From contig JADJSH010000038.1 of the NCBI GenBank assembly GCA_016711805.1, positions 1-64,000 on the forward strand: 64,000 nucleotides of DNA, given 5' to 3'. Below the pieces are notes generated by a model that was not told the origin of the DNA, searched no databases, and worked only from the letters and a program-made list of their open reading frames with translations. Positions 26,999 through 36,454 of this stretch are shown piece after piece. A program made the translations under genes and the position numbers. The stretch comes from Bacteroidota bacterium. Its GTDB lineage: Bacteria > Bacteroidota > Bacteroidia > B-17B0 > Aurantibacillaceae. Each line of letters opens with the position of its first letter. Position 1 is the stretch's first letter.

Positions 26999-28999
26999 TT
27001 AAATACGAATACCGATAACACACACATCATCTACTTGCTCCAAATTACCTTTCCAATTAACAAAAGATTCTCTTAGTTTTTCTCTTTGAATTTCTGTAGG
27101 TAATGTTGCAATAGAAGTCAATAATTCTTTTAACTGTTTATACTTATACTTTTTACCATTTGGACCACCAAATTGATCAGGTAGTCCATCTGTTAAGGTA
27201 TAAACTGTATCTCCTTTTTGCAAATGAAACTCGTATTGGGTGAAAGATATTTGATCTTTATCATGTTTACCCACAGGCATTTTATCAGAAACTAACTCAA
27301 TTAACTGACTCTCTCTCACAACCCACACGGGATTATTGGCAGCTGAGTAGGTAAATCTTGAGTTTTTAAAATCAAAACAAAGCAAGCTGCAATCCATACC
27401 ATCTTTCCCTCCTTCGGCACTTCCATCTTTTTTTAAACGGTCGATAATGGTTTTACGTGTAGCATTTAAAATATCAGCAGGTGACGTATTGCCATCTTTC
27501 AAGGCTGATTCAATACTTGTGATATTCAATAAACTCATAATAGCGCCAGGAACTCCATGCCCTGTGCTGTCTGCGGTTACAAGATAAAATAGGTTTTGAT
27601 TAGAGTCAGGGTGGCTGAGCGAAGTCGAAGTCGCCCAATAAAAATCGCCGCTCACAACATCTTTAGGTTGAAAAAACACAAAATAATTTTTCAAATGTTC
27701 TTCTAATAATTCATCACTTGCTAAAAAACTGCGCTGTATACGTTCTGCATAATTAATACTGTCTGTAATTTCTTTATGCTTTTCCTCCACCAAATATTTT
27801 TGATGCTCAACCATAATTTTTTGTTCAGAAATAATGGCATTTGCTTTTCGCTGCTGCTTTAAACCTCTATAAACAAAAAGAACTAAGAGCATCAACAAAA
27901 CCCCACCTATACTAACGGCATAGATAATAATAAGTTGCTTTTGCTTTTCTTCTTTATTAAGCAAATCTTTTTGCATTTGCTCAGCCTTCGCTTTTTCTTC
28001 TTTTATCTCGTATTGATTGGAAAGCTCTGATTCAATTAAATGTTGTTTACTATCTAAATCAAGTAAACTATCAGCAATTAAAGTTTTTTGTTTGAAATAA
28101 AATAAAGAAGAATCAAATTGATGCAACTTTTCGAAATTATTACTTAAACCTTCATAGGATCTAGAAAGCATAGACATTTCCATATTAGGAATTGTAAATG
28201 CTAAGGTTTTCCAAATTAAGGCATTAGACTCTTTATACTTTCTTTTTGCGGTTAACACTTTTGAATATCCCAATTCTGACCAAGCAATTGAATAAACGTC
28301 TCCTTGCTTTTCATATATTTTAATAGCTTCTTTATAATACCTTGCTGATGAGTCTGGAAGATTTCGCAGTAAAAAATGTACGCCAAAATTTATATATGAA
28401 ATAGCTAGCCCCATTGTGTCTTTTAATTCCCTTTTAATAGACGCACTTTCACTATAATAATAGTAAGCAGAATCAAACAATTGTAAATTGTCAAATTCAA
28501 TTCCAATATTGCTTAAGCACGAAGAAATCGACGCCTTGTTTTTTAACGCTTTTCTAACTTCAAGTGCTTTCCTATAATAGCTAAGCGCTTTTAAATAATC
28601 GCCTTGTTCATTAAATAAACCACCTAAATAGCCATAGGAAGAAGATATTCCGCTATGATTCTGAATACTGTCACTTAGTTTAAGTGCTCTAAAATAATAA
28701 TAATTAGCCTTATCGAATTGAGCGATAGACTGTAGATAATTCCCTCTTAGATTATAAGCGAATGCCGTTTTCTTGGGATTTTTTTCCTTAATCGACAAAT
28801 TAGAAATCTCAATAGCGTATTGATTCATCAAACGCCAATCGCCCATTTCTTTAAAATACATTGCTCTTTGAGACAGTTCTTGAATCTTAACTGTATCATG
28901 TAATTTGGCTGTTCGCAATAAAAACGTATCTGAACCCTGTGCAAAACTTAAAGAGCAAATACATACAATGAATAATATAAAAAAACACTTCTTCTTCAT
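26999..28999 (-). CDS. TPR-TM-SpoIIE receptor phosphatase (array gene 1)
   Basis: This 666-residue protein has a signal peptide (1-20), TPRs over about 35-310, a QYEIKEEKAKAEQ linker, a membrane helix at about 358-380 and a SpoIIE domain of the second subtype (DSINYAERIQRSFLAS, TADSTGHGVPGAIMS, GGKDGMDCSLLCFD, MPVGKHDKD). Between SGDFYWATS and FYLVTADS it has an extra STSLSHPDSNQN stretch. This stretch is encoded by a sequence that looks like a dispersed repeat (TGAGCGAAGTCGAAG on the plus strand). The insertion keeps the frame and falls in a surface loop between two beta strands. It starts 21 bases after paaZ. Confidence 0.9.
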   Translation of the reverse strand: MKKKCFFILFIVCICSLSFAQGSDTFLLRTAKLHDTVKIQELSQRAMYFKEMGDWRLMNQYAIEISNLSIKEKNPKKTAFAYNLRGNYLQSIAQFDKANYYYFRALKLSDSIQNHSGISSSYGYLGGLFNEQGDYLKALSYYRKALEVRKALKNKASISSCLSNIGIEFDNLQLFDSAYYYYSESASIKRELKDTMGLAISYINFGVHFLLRNLPDSSARYYKEAIKIYEKQGDVYSIAWSELGYSKVLTAKRKYKESNALIWKTLAFTIPNMEMSMLSRSYEGLSNNFEKLHQFDSSLFYFKQKTLIADSLLDLDSKQHLIESELSNQYEIKEEKAKAEQMQKDLLNKEEKQKQLIIIYAVSIGGVLLMLLVLFVYRGLKQQRKANAIISEQKIMVEHQKYLVEEKHKEITDSINYAERIQRSFLASDELLEEHLKNYFVFFQPKDVVSGDFYWATSTSLSHPDSNQNLFYLVTADSTGHGVPGAIMSLLNITSIESALKDGNTSPADILNATRKTIIDRLKKDGSAEGGKDGMDCSLLCFDFKNSRFTYSAANNPVWVVRESQLIELVSDKMPVGKHDKDQISFTQYEFHLQKGDTVYTLTDGLPDQFGGPNGKKYKYKQLKELLTSIATLPTEIQREKLRESFVNWKGNLEQVDDVCVIGIRI
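27606..27630. repeat. REP-like dispersed repeat inside a coding region
   Basis: The plus strand reads CAGGGTGGCTGAGCG followed by AAGTCGAAGT. I recognise this TGAGCGAAGTCGAAG type as a short repeat spread through many bacterial genomes, usually between genes. Here it lies within array gene 1 and is translated in frame. Confidence 0.6.
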
Positions 29000-29020
29000 T
29001 TGTATTTACTCTTTGTGAGT

Positions 29021-31123
29021 TTAATCTTGATTTTTTAATTTCACCATCGTCAAAATAGTAGCAATACCAACCGTTTGTCCTGCTTGATCTACTGCATCGT
29101 ATTTTTCTAATACTTCTGGTGAACTTGCATCATAAATATCTACGACCCATTTTACAATACCCACTTTTACTTCTGTTCCATCAGCAGCTGTTAAAGGTTT
29201 ATCGTTTTCTAGTTTTTCTTTGCACGTAAACTTTACACCTATAGTCATACCTGGGTAGATAGGGCGAGTAAAACGACACTCATCAATACCATAGTTCAAT
29301 AACACGGGACCTTTTGGTGGATCTACAAATAAACCAGCTGCCCTCGATAAAATAAAATATCCGTGAGCAACGGTTCGTTTGAAGATTGTTCCTTCTAGGC
29401 CATTAGGTTGCAAATGCGCGTAAAACTTATCTCCTGTTAAGTTCGCAAAGTTCACTAAATCATCTTCACTAACTGTATGTGTTGGTGTAATGGTTGTTTC
29501 GCCTACTTCTAAATCTTCAAAGTATTGACGGAACGGATGCACATCTTTAATAATCATTTTAGCGCCCACTTGGTAGCTATTTAAAATTGCCGTAATCATA
29601 CTTGGTGAACCTTGAATAGCGGTACGTTGTAAGTAATGAAACACACCACGTTTTCCACCCATCTCTTCTCCACCACCTGCTCTACCAGGACCACCATGCA
29701 CTAACATTGGCATTGGCGAACCATGACCAGTACTTTCTTTAGCACAGTCTGCATTTAACACTAAAATACGACCATGCATACAAGCTGCGCCAATCGTGTA
29801 TTTACGAGCAATGGTTTCGCTAGCTGTTACTATAGAACTCACTAAACTTCCTTTACCCATTTTTGCTAACTGAATCGCATCTTCAATAGTTTTGTATGGC
29901 ATAATTGTACTTACAGGACCAAAAGCTTCTACGTTATGGCAATCCGTATTAATAAATGGTTTTTCGTTTAAGAAAATGATTGGCGGCATAAAAGCACCTT
30001 TGTTTTTATCAGCACCTTTTACGTCAAAGTTTTCGAAATTACCGATGATGATTTTTTGTGTTTTAGAAAGCATTTCTACTTTTTCTTTTACTTCAATCAG
30101 TTGCGATTGCCCTGCTAATGAGCCCATGCGAACACCTTCTACATTCGGGTCGCCAATCACATTTTGCGCTAAACGTTTGCCTAAAGCAATTTGCACATCT
30201 TCTACCATGTTTTCTGGAACAATGATACGACGCACGGCTGTACATTTTTGCCCTGCTTTTGTTGTAATTTCTCTCGCTACTTCTTTAATAAAAATATCAA
30301 ACTCAGGCATCGCTGGTGTCACGTCTGTTCCCAACACACAACAGTTTAACGAATCAGCTTCCATATTAAAATGAACTGCTTCTTGCAATAAACGTGGGTG
30401 CGCTTTCAACATTTTGCCGGTTGACGCAGAACCTGTAAACGTCACTATATCCTGACTTTCAACATGCTCTAAAATTCCATTAGCGCTGCCGCAAATTAAT
30501 TGCAAAGCACCTTCTGGTAAAATTTTACTCGCAATAATTTCTTTTACAACGGCTTCCGTTAAAAAAGACGTTAATGCTGCAGGCTTAACAATTGCTGGCA
30601 CTCCCGCCAACCAATTAACCGCTACTTTTTCTAACATACCCCAAACAGGGAAGTTAAAGGCATTGATATGAATTGCCACGCCTTCTTTAGGTACACAAAT
30701 ATGGTGACCAATAAAAGTGTTGTTTTTTGATAAACGCGCTACATCGCCCTCATAGCAATACGTTTCGTTAGGAAACGATTTACGTAAAGAGGCATATGCA
30801 AATAAATTACCAATACCGCCTTCAATGTCTACCCAACTATCCACACGAGTAGCGCCTGTTGCCCAGGAAATTTTATAAAAATCTTCTTTTTTACTTTGTA
30901 AGTGCAAGGCTAAAGCTTTTAACATTAAACCTCTTTGTTGAAAGGTCATGTTGCGAAGCTTTGGCCCGCCAACGGTACGCGCGTAATTACACATCGCTGC
31001 AAAATCTAATCCTTTGCTACTAACCGTGGCAATTGCCTCACCTGTAATAGCGTTATATAATTCCTGCCCGTTTTCGGAACCAGCAGCCCATTGCCCTAAG
31101 GCGTAGTTTTGTAATTTGTTCAT
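29021..31123 (-). CDS. paaZ: phenylacetate degradation bifunctional protein PaaZ (ALDH + enoyl-CoA hydratase)
   Basis: This 700-residue fusion has an N-terminal aldehyde dehydrogenase domain (about 1-520) with the nucleophile in TTKAGQKCTAVRRI, FTGSASTGK and the Glu-bearing NMEADSLN. The C-terminal MaoC-type hot-dog hydratase (about 530-700) has FEDLEVGETTITPTHTVSEDD and RTVAHGYFILS. PaaZ hydrolytically opens oxepin-CoA and oxidises the resulting semialdehyde to 3-oxo-5,6-dehydrosuberyl-CoA. No other paa gene is in the window, so the rest of the pathway must be elsewhere. It is cotranscriptionally placed 21 bases before array gene 1, an odd pairing that may be only positional. Confidence 0.93.
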   Translation of the reverse strand: MNKLQNYALGQWAAGSENGQELYNAITGEAIATVSSKGLDFAAMCNYARTVGGPKLRNMTFQQRGLMLKALALHLQSKKEDFYKISWATGATRVDSWVDIEGGIGNLFAYASLRKSFPNETYCYEGDVARLSKNNTFIGHHICVPKEGVAIHINAFNFPVWGMLEKVAVNWLAGVPAIVKPAALTSFLTEAVVKEIIASKILPEGALQLICGSANGILEHVESQDIVTFTGSASTGKMLKAHPRLLQEAVHFNMEADSLNCCVLGTDVTPAMPEFDIFIKEVAREITTKAGQKCTAVRRIIVPENMVEDVQIALGKRLAQNVIGDPNVEGVRMGSLAGQSQLIEVKEKVEMLSKTQKIIIGNFENFDVKGADKNKGAFMPPIIFLNEKPFINTDCHNVEAFGPVSTIMPYKTIEDAIQLAKMGKGSLVSSIVTASETIARKYTIGAACMHGRILVLNADCAKESTGHGSPMPMLVHGGPGRAGGGEEMGGKRGVFHYLQRTAIQGSPSMITAILNSYQVGAKMIIKDVHPFRQYFEDLEVGETTITPTHTVSEDDLVNFANLTGDKFYAHLQPNGLEGTIFKRTVAHGYFILSRAAGLFVDPPKGPVLLNYGIDECRFTRPIYPGMTIGVKFTCKEKLENDKPLTAADGTEVKVGIVKWVVDIYDASSPEVLEKYDAVDQAGQTVGIATILTMVKLKNQD

Positions 31124-31210
31124 AGAAATAAAGAGATAATACGCATTAAATATAAAAAAAATGGGGGAATAAATGGGCTTTTTTTATGCTTTAATTAGCA
31201 CGAAACCAGA

Positions 31211-31239
31211 TTTGATGGTTTGTAATTTTTGTATATTTA
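31211..31239 (+). promoter_or_regulatory. candidate promoter of the NACHT gene
   Basis: TTTG at 31211-31214 and TATATTTA at 31232-31239 (one mismatch to TAnnTTTG) are separated by 17 bases. They lie about 100 bases before the ATG of the NACHT protein, in the 216-base divergent gap after paaZ. No other features are seen in this gap. Confidence 0.4.
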
Positions 31240-31339
31240 TAATTAATATGTTCGTGTTATACAAAACAACCTAATTTAGCTAAATAATTTTATGAGATAT
31301 CATATAAATTAAATTACCCGCAAGTTTAAATAAAACTAA

Positions 31340-34300
31340 ATGTCAAATATAGATTTTCACATATTTAAAAATAATACTGATGCAATTGCGACAAATAAAG
31401 GGTTTTACTACCAGTACTTATCTACCGTAAGACTTTGGTTAGAAAATTTCATAAATAACATTGATAATGAGATATTTTGCGAAAGAGAAGATGATATATT
31501 TGAACTTAACACAAAAAGAGAAATTTATAAATTTCGTCAAATTAAATGTTACAGTGATGGATTTAGCCTTAATAGTCCAGAAATAGCTTCCTCGTTACTC
31601 AATTTTTATAAATTATATCAAAAATACAAAACTCAATATAAAGGAACATTTTGTTTTCAGACTAATTCAACATTTAAAAAAAGAGCTGGAACTTCACTAA
31701 GAAACTGGTATAACAAACAAGTTAAAGGTGATTTTTCACCAACAGATTTTATATCAGAAACAAGAAACGTTCTTTTAAATTTAGTGGAAGAAAAACTAAA
31801 TAAATATTTAGAAAAAACTCCTGATAAAGAGAAAATTCATGAAGCAAATGAGAAATATTCTAATTATGTTGGTCTCATAAATTCTAACGACTTTGTGCAA
31901 TTTCTTGAGCTTATTCGTTGGGAATTTTCTAGTAATACCAATACGGAAGAAGCAATTACAATTTTAGTTAAAGAAATAAAAGAAATAATTATATCTGAGA
32001 AACTAAAATTTGATAAAGGAATAAGTATAAATTTCATTTTAGGATACCTTTTATGTACTGTTATAGAAAAGTCAACCGAAAATGAAGCGGATAATCGTCT
32101 ACTAAATAACAAATTACTTCAAACAATTATTAACTCAGCAGATTTAAAAGAACATTTAAAAAACAAGTTAAATAAGGAAATTATTATATTGATGCATAAT
32201 GATTTCCAAATCATTGAAGAGTTAGAGCATATTAATAAAATAACAACCGACACCCATAAAATGGTTGCTGAACTTCATAAGCTCGTCGTAAAAAAAAATT
32301 GTGTAGAATCAACATTAATAACGAATTTAACAACACAAGCAAAAAATTGGTTTACTGCAATTGGGTATAAATTTGAAAATCAAAAAATAATAGCAGACAA
32401 AGAAAGCAATGGATTTATAATAAATATTAATAAAAGAAGGGGCTACGATAGGGTCTTCATTCTATGTATTTCGGAACCAGTTGATGCTACTCATTTAAAT
32501 AAATTATGTGAATTTACTAAAAGTTTCAAGTGCGATGAGGGTTGGATTATAACATATAAAAGAATTAGTGAATCAGTAAGAAATAAATCAGGCAAAGAGG
32601 AATTTACAAATCTATTCTGTTACACATTAGATGAATTAATCGATAATGATATTGATTTTTTTGGATACTTTGATTGGTTAGATAATGAAGTCATATCAAG
32701 AGAAATAAACAACAAGTATATACCGCTTTATTGTAAAAAAGATATTTTCGATAAAGACAATCATATTAAATTAGATACAAGTCAATATTTAATTGAAGAA
32801 TATATAGACCAATGGTTAGACGATCCATCAAAAAAACATATTTCAGTTCTTGGAGAATTTGGAACGGGGAAAACATGGTTTGCTCTTCATTATGCATGGA
32901 CTAAATTACAGGAATACAAAAATGCGATGCGCAGAGGCATAAATAGACCAAGAATACCAATATTTATAGCTCTTAGGGACTTTGCTAAATCTGTTAATAT
33001 TGAAGGTGTATTTTCAGAGTTTTTCTTCAAAAAACATAATAGCCCAATACCTACTTATGATGCTTTTGTTGAACTTAATAAAATGGGAAAGCTATTACTG
33101 ATTTTTGATGGCTTTGATGAAATGGCAGATAGAATTGATTCTCAAAAAATGATTAATAATTTTTGGGAGTTAGCAAGAACAATTGATGAAAACTCAAAAG
33201 TGATACTAACATGTAGAAGCGAACATTTTCCTGAAGCAAAGCAAGGGAGGGCACTACTCAACGCTAAATTACAAGCCTCTACTCAGCATTTAATCATTAA
33301 AACTCCTGAGTTTGAAGTCTTAGATTTACTAAAACTTAATGAAAAACAAATCAAGAAATTACTTAATTTACATACAAATAAAAAAGTAGTACGTAAAATA
33401 ATGAAGGACCATACTCTTTTAGATTTGGCAAGCCGTCCTATAATGATTGAACTTATTATAGACGCCTTAAAAGATATAGAAGAAGGGAAAGTAGTCGATA
33501 TTTCGAGAATATATCTTTACGCAATACGAAAAAAACTCAAAAAGGATATAACAGAAGAAAGAACTTTCACCTCAGTTTCTGACAAACTATATTTCATGTG
33601 TGAATTATCATGGGAGATGATTTCAACAGATAATATGAGTATTCACTATCGCTTATTTCCAGAACGTATTAGAAATTTATTTAGTGATATTGTTAAAGAA
33701 CAAAAAGATATAGATCACTGGCAATATGATATGATGGGCCAATCTATGTTAATTAGAAATGATGATGGTGAATATAAGCCTTCACATCGTTCTTTATTAG
33801 AATTTTTCACTGCTTATAAATTTGCTGCAGAATTAGGCGTATTAGACAATGACTTCAAAGAACTTACAGAAGAAAAAGAAAACAATTCAACCATATTGCC
33901 ACAAAGTTACGAATGGAATGACTATTTTAAAAAATCTAATTCTGTAAAATTAAAAGATTTCAAACGTATTAATATATCACAACTCAAAAACACTTTTGGC
34001 AATCAAGTTATATCTAGAGCAATCTTAGATTTAATTTCAAATATGATTTCAATTAAAAGCAAACAAACACTTGAAACTTTTAATGAAATAATTGAAGAGT
34101 GTCGTTCAAAAATATTTGAAGATGTAAAGTATATTATTACCAATTTACTAATAATTATTACTAATGACCAACCCGACTACTTTAGAGGGAAAGATTTATC
34201 TAATTTAGTAATCAAAAATTTTATGATTCCAGAAAAACCAGATGACGCTGAATGGCTTTATCATGGAGGTATGAAAGCTGTTAATTTTTCAAACACTAAC

Positions 34301-35425
34301 TTTTCAAATTCAAATTTAACAAATGCAAATTTTGGTTTTAGCTCTTACGAAGAATTTCCGATTAGTAACATAGCAAACACAATATTTAAAAACGCAAATT
34401 TGCAAGATTTTCATTTTCATTTCAATCAGATTAATAGTATTGCATTTTTAAAAGATAAAAATATAATTACAGTTGGTTCTCCTGATGAAATACGAATATT
34501 AAACGCAGATACTTTAACAGTAATGAAATATATAAATGGAACGGGATGGGATGTAGTGTTTTCTCCAAATGGGAAATATATGGCGCACTCTGGTCACGGC
34601 GTACTCTATGTTAGAAATACAATTGATTTTGAAATTGAATTGGAACATGTATTATCAATACAAACCAATATAGAAGCACAAGAGGATGGAAAAAATTTAT
34701 GGACAGGCGGATTTGTCTTTTCTAACGACAATAAAAGAATATATACAGCATGTAATAATTCATTTGTATACGAGTATGATATTGTAGAAAAAAAGGAAAT
34801 TAATACTTTTCAATGCTTCGAGGGTGCAGAAACAATTTCTATATCATGTGATGAAAAATATCTAGCGTGTTCTGAATTTAATGCTTTTAGTTTGTGGGAA
34901 ACAAAAAGTAAAAATAAAATAAAATATGAAAGAACTCAAAAAGACAATTTAAACAGATATTATGCTAGATTTCATCCTCAAAAAAACTTTCTTTTTATTA
35001 CTGACGAAAATAGGATAAGATTGTATGACATCTTAAATGATAAATTTCAATTTGAAATTGAAATCGAAAATATTGGAGATTTTTGTTTTTCATTAGATGG
35101 GAATACAATTTATACTCACAATGATTATAATTTATATTTTATAGACTTAAACGAACAGAAAATAATAAATACATATCGAATCGAAATACTGAATAAATTA
35201 GAAAAAAAATCACATGAAAATATAGAAAAAATTATTTTTGATAGTAATACAGATAACTTAATTTTAATGACTAGAAAACAAATTGTAATTTTTAATCTTC
35301 ATGTTGAAGATGTGATTGATACTTACCAAAACATAATAAACTTAAAAGGCTCTAATTTTAAAGACGTTTTGGGATTAGATGTAGAAACATTAACTCAACT
35401 TAAAAGAAATGGAGCTTTGATATAA
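31340..35425 (+). CDS. DUF4297-like nuclease / NACHT NTPase / WD40-like repeat protein, probable anti-phage STAND defence protein
   Basis: The 1361 residues read as four parts. (1) Residues about 10-220 resemble DUF4297/Cap4-type PD-(D/E)xK nucleases: GFYYQYLSTVRLW, then E48/D51/D52 in CEREDDIFE and Q67-x-K69 in KFRQIKC. (2) Residues about 335-450 look like a second small alpha/beta domain often found before NACHT modules. (3) A NACHT NTPase with Walker A GEFGTGKT (about 505-512), Walker B LLLIFDGFDEMAD (about 586-598) and sensor VILTCRSEHF. (4) A short pentapeptide-like stretch (NFSNTNFSNSNLTNANF, about 981-1000) and a C-terminal half-propeller of WD40-like repeats (VVFSPNGKYMAHS, FVFSNDNKRIYTA). 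Bacterial NACHT proteins sense phage and trigger an effector; here the effector would be DNA cleavage. The gene is visibly richer in A/T than its neighbours and looks acquired. Confidence 0.82.
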   Translation: MSNIDFHIFKNNTDAIATNKGFYYQYLSTVRLWLENFINNIDNEIFCEREDDIFELNTKREIYKFRQIKCYSDGFSLNSPEIASSLLNFYKLYQKYKTQYKGTFCFQTNSTFKKRAGTSLRNWYNKQVKGDFSPTDFISETRNVLLNLVEEKLNKYLEKTPDKEKIHEANEKYSNYVGLINSNDFVQFLELIRWEFSSNTNTEEAITILVKEIKEIIISEKLKFDKGISINFILGYLLCTVIEKSTENEADNRLLNNKLLQTIINSADLKEHLKNKLNKEIIILMHNDFQIIEELEHINKITTDTHKMVAELHKLVVKKNCVESTLITNLTTQAKNWFTAIGYKFENQKIIADKESNGFIININKRRGYDRVFILCISEPVDATHLNKLCEFTKSFKCDEGWIITYKRISESVRNKSGKEEFTNLFCYTLDELIDNDIDFFGYFDWLDNEVISREINNKYIPLYCKKDIFDKDNHIKLDTSQYLIEEYIDQWLDDPSKKHISVLGEFGTGKTWFALHYAWTKLQEYKNAMRRGINRPRIPIFIALRDFAKSVNIEGVFSEFFFKKHNSPIPTYDAFVELNKMGKLLLIFDGFDEMADRIDSQKMINNFWELARTIDENSKVILTCRSEHFPEAKQGRALLNAKLQASTQHLIIKTPEFEVLDLLKLNEKQIKKLLNLHTNKKVVRKIMKDHTLLDLASRPIMIELIIDALKDIEEGKVVDISRIYLYAIRKKLKKDITEERTFTSVSDKLYFMCELSWEMISTDNMSIHYRLFPERIRNLFSDIVKEQKDIDHWQYDMMGQSMLIRNDDGEYKPSHRSLLEFFTAYKFAAELGVLDNDFKELTEEKENNSTILPQSYEWNDYFKKSNSVKLKDFKRINISQLKNTFGNQVISRAILDLISNMISIKSKQTLETFNEIIEECRSKIFEDVKYIITNLLIIITNDQPDYFRGKDLSNLVIKNFMIPEKPDDAEWLYHGGMKAVNFSNTNFSNSNLTNANFGFSSYEEFPISNIANTIFKNANLQDFHFHFNQINSIAFLKDKNIITVGSPDEIRILNADTLTVMKYINGTGWDVVFSPNGKYMAHSGHGVLYVRNTIDFEIELEHVLSIQTNIEAQEDGKNLWTGGFVFSNDNKRIYTACNNSFVYEYDIVEKKEINTFQCFEGAETISISCDEKYLACSEFNAFSLWETKSKNKIKYERTQKDNLNRYYARFHPQKNFLFITDENRIRLYDILNDKFQFEIEIENIGDFCFSLDGNTIYTHNDYNLYFIDLNEQKIINTYRIEILNKLEKKSHENIEKIIFDSNTDNLILMTRKQIVIFNLHVEDVIDTYQNIINLKGSNFKDVLGLDVETLTQLKRNGALI

Positions 35426-35434
35426 ACAAAATTA

Positions 35435-35830
35435 ATGAACAAAGACATCCAAGCTTATCACAAATCACAAGCAGCAGGAGACAAAGCTATTTGTGAAGTG
35501 TTACATGAAGAAATTTGTAAGCATTTGCCAAAAGCAGAAAATAAAATTTGGCATGGGCATCCCGTTTGGTTTTTAGATGGCAATCCCATTGTAGGTTACA
35601 GTAAATTAAAAGCAGGCTTGCAGCTGCTATTTTGGAGCGGCGTTACGTTTGAAGAAGAACAGCTAGTACCTGGCAAAAGCGGAAAGTTTAAAGATGCATC
35701 TATTACCTATACATCCGCCGAACAAATTAATACCAAAGATTTAAAACGTTGGTTAAAGAAAGCCAATGATATACAATGGGATTATAAAAACATTATGAAA
35801 CGTAAAGGTGTTTTAGAGAGGTTGAAGTAA
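35435..35830 (+). CDS. DUF1801 domain-containing protein
   Basis: This 131-residue soluble protein has the DUF1801 pattern: a helical N-terminus, then ENKIWHGHPVWFLDGNPIVGYSKLKAGLQLLFWSG, and a C-terminal KDLKRWLKKA helix. Family members are small proteins of unclear function, some related to the YdhG/frataxin-like iron-chaperone fold. It starts 9 bases after the NACHT stop and could share its transcript, but codon use and base composition resemble the chromosomal background more than the NACHT gene. A role in defence is therefore not implied. Confidence 0.75.
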   Translation: MNKDIQAYHKSQAAGDKAICEVLHEEICKHLPKAENKIWHGHPVWFLDGNPIVGYSKLKAGLQLLFWSGVTFEEEQLVPGKSGKFKDASITYTSAEQINTKDLKRWLKKANDIQWDYKNIMKRKGVLERLK

Positions 35831-35833
35831 ATT

Positions 35834-36340
35834 ATGATAGCAGACTTGATAAATTTTCTTGTTGAAAAACATAGACGATGGAAATATAAAGAAGATTACG
35901 AAGAAGAGGCCAAAATAAAATTTGGTCCCCGTAATATAGGATTGCAGTTTAAAACAAAAGGCAAAGAAACCTATATTGATTTTAACTATCCAATATTACA
36001 TGTAACATCCATAGGCATTTGGGATAATGGAGAAGTTATTTCAGATACTGAAAAAGCTTTAATGTTTATTGATCTGCTAGATTACATATATAATTATGCG
36101 GGAACCAAAGCAACCATATCTATTGACATAAATCATCCTGATAAAGAGTTTTGGGAAAGTAAATGTATTCGCCAAAAACATAATATTAAAGAAGTAATTT
36201 TATTTGACAAAGAAGTTGAATTACAAAAACAAATAAAGAAAATATCAGTTTTATTTGATCAAGGGAAAACTGTTACTGTAGGTGACATTACGGTTGATAA
36301 TATAGTTGATCTTGAAAAAGAACTTAGAAAACATATTTAG
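35834..36340 (+). CDS. hypothetical protein (168 aa)
   Basis: I do not recognise this family. It has no signal peptide or membrane helix. It looks like an alpha/beta protein with a charged N-terminal helix (VEKHRRWKYKEDYEEEAKIKF), alternating strands (YIDFNYPILHVTSIGIWDNGEVIS) and a C-terminal helical segment. The motif GKTVTVGDITVDNIVDLEKELR near the end looks like a strand-turn-helix. It begins 3 bases after the DUF1801 stop, so the two are likely cotranscribed. Confidence 0.6.
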   Translation: MIADLINFLVEKHRRWKYKEDYEEEAKIKFGPRNIGLQFKTKGKETYIDFNYPILHVTSIGIWDNGEVISDTEKALMFIDLLDYIYNYAGTKATISIDINHPDKEFWESKCIRQKHNIKEVILFDKEVELQKQIKKISVLFDQGKTVTVGDITVDNIVDLEKELRKHI

Positions 36341-36454
36341 ATTTTTGAAAAAAAAGCACAGACCAAATAAATTAGAAACAAACTGGTCTTTAGATAGATT
36401 AAAGTAAAATACTATCTTTATAAACTAAAATTATCTTTTAAATAGTACAGTTAA

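Noticed and set aside
9761..28999. CRISPR-like or simple tandem DNA repeat
   Set aside because: The periodic similarity comes from paralogous phosphatase domains about 2 kb apart; there are no short equal-spaced repeats with unique spacers.
29892..30374. 160-codon plus-strand frame inside paaZ
   Set aside because: It is a shadow of the conserved aldehyde dehydrogenase domain on the other strand.
36341..36454. Promoter or RNA element before the tenth phosphatase
   Set aside because: A TATCTTTA string is present, but no -33 partner or structure supports it over chance in such A/T-rich sequence.
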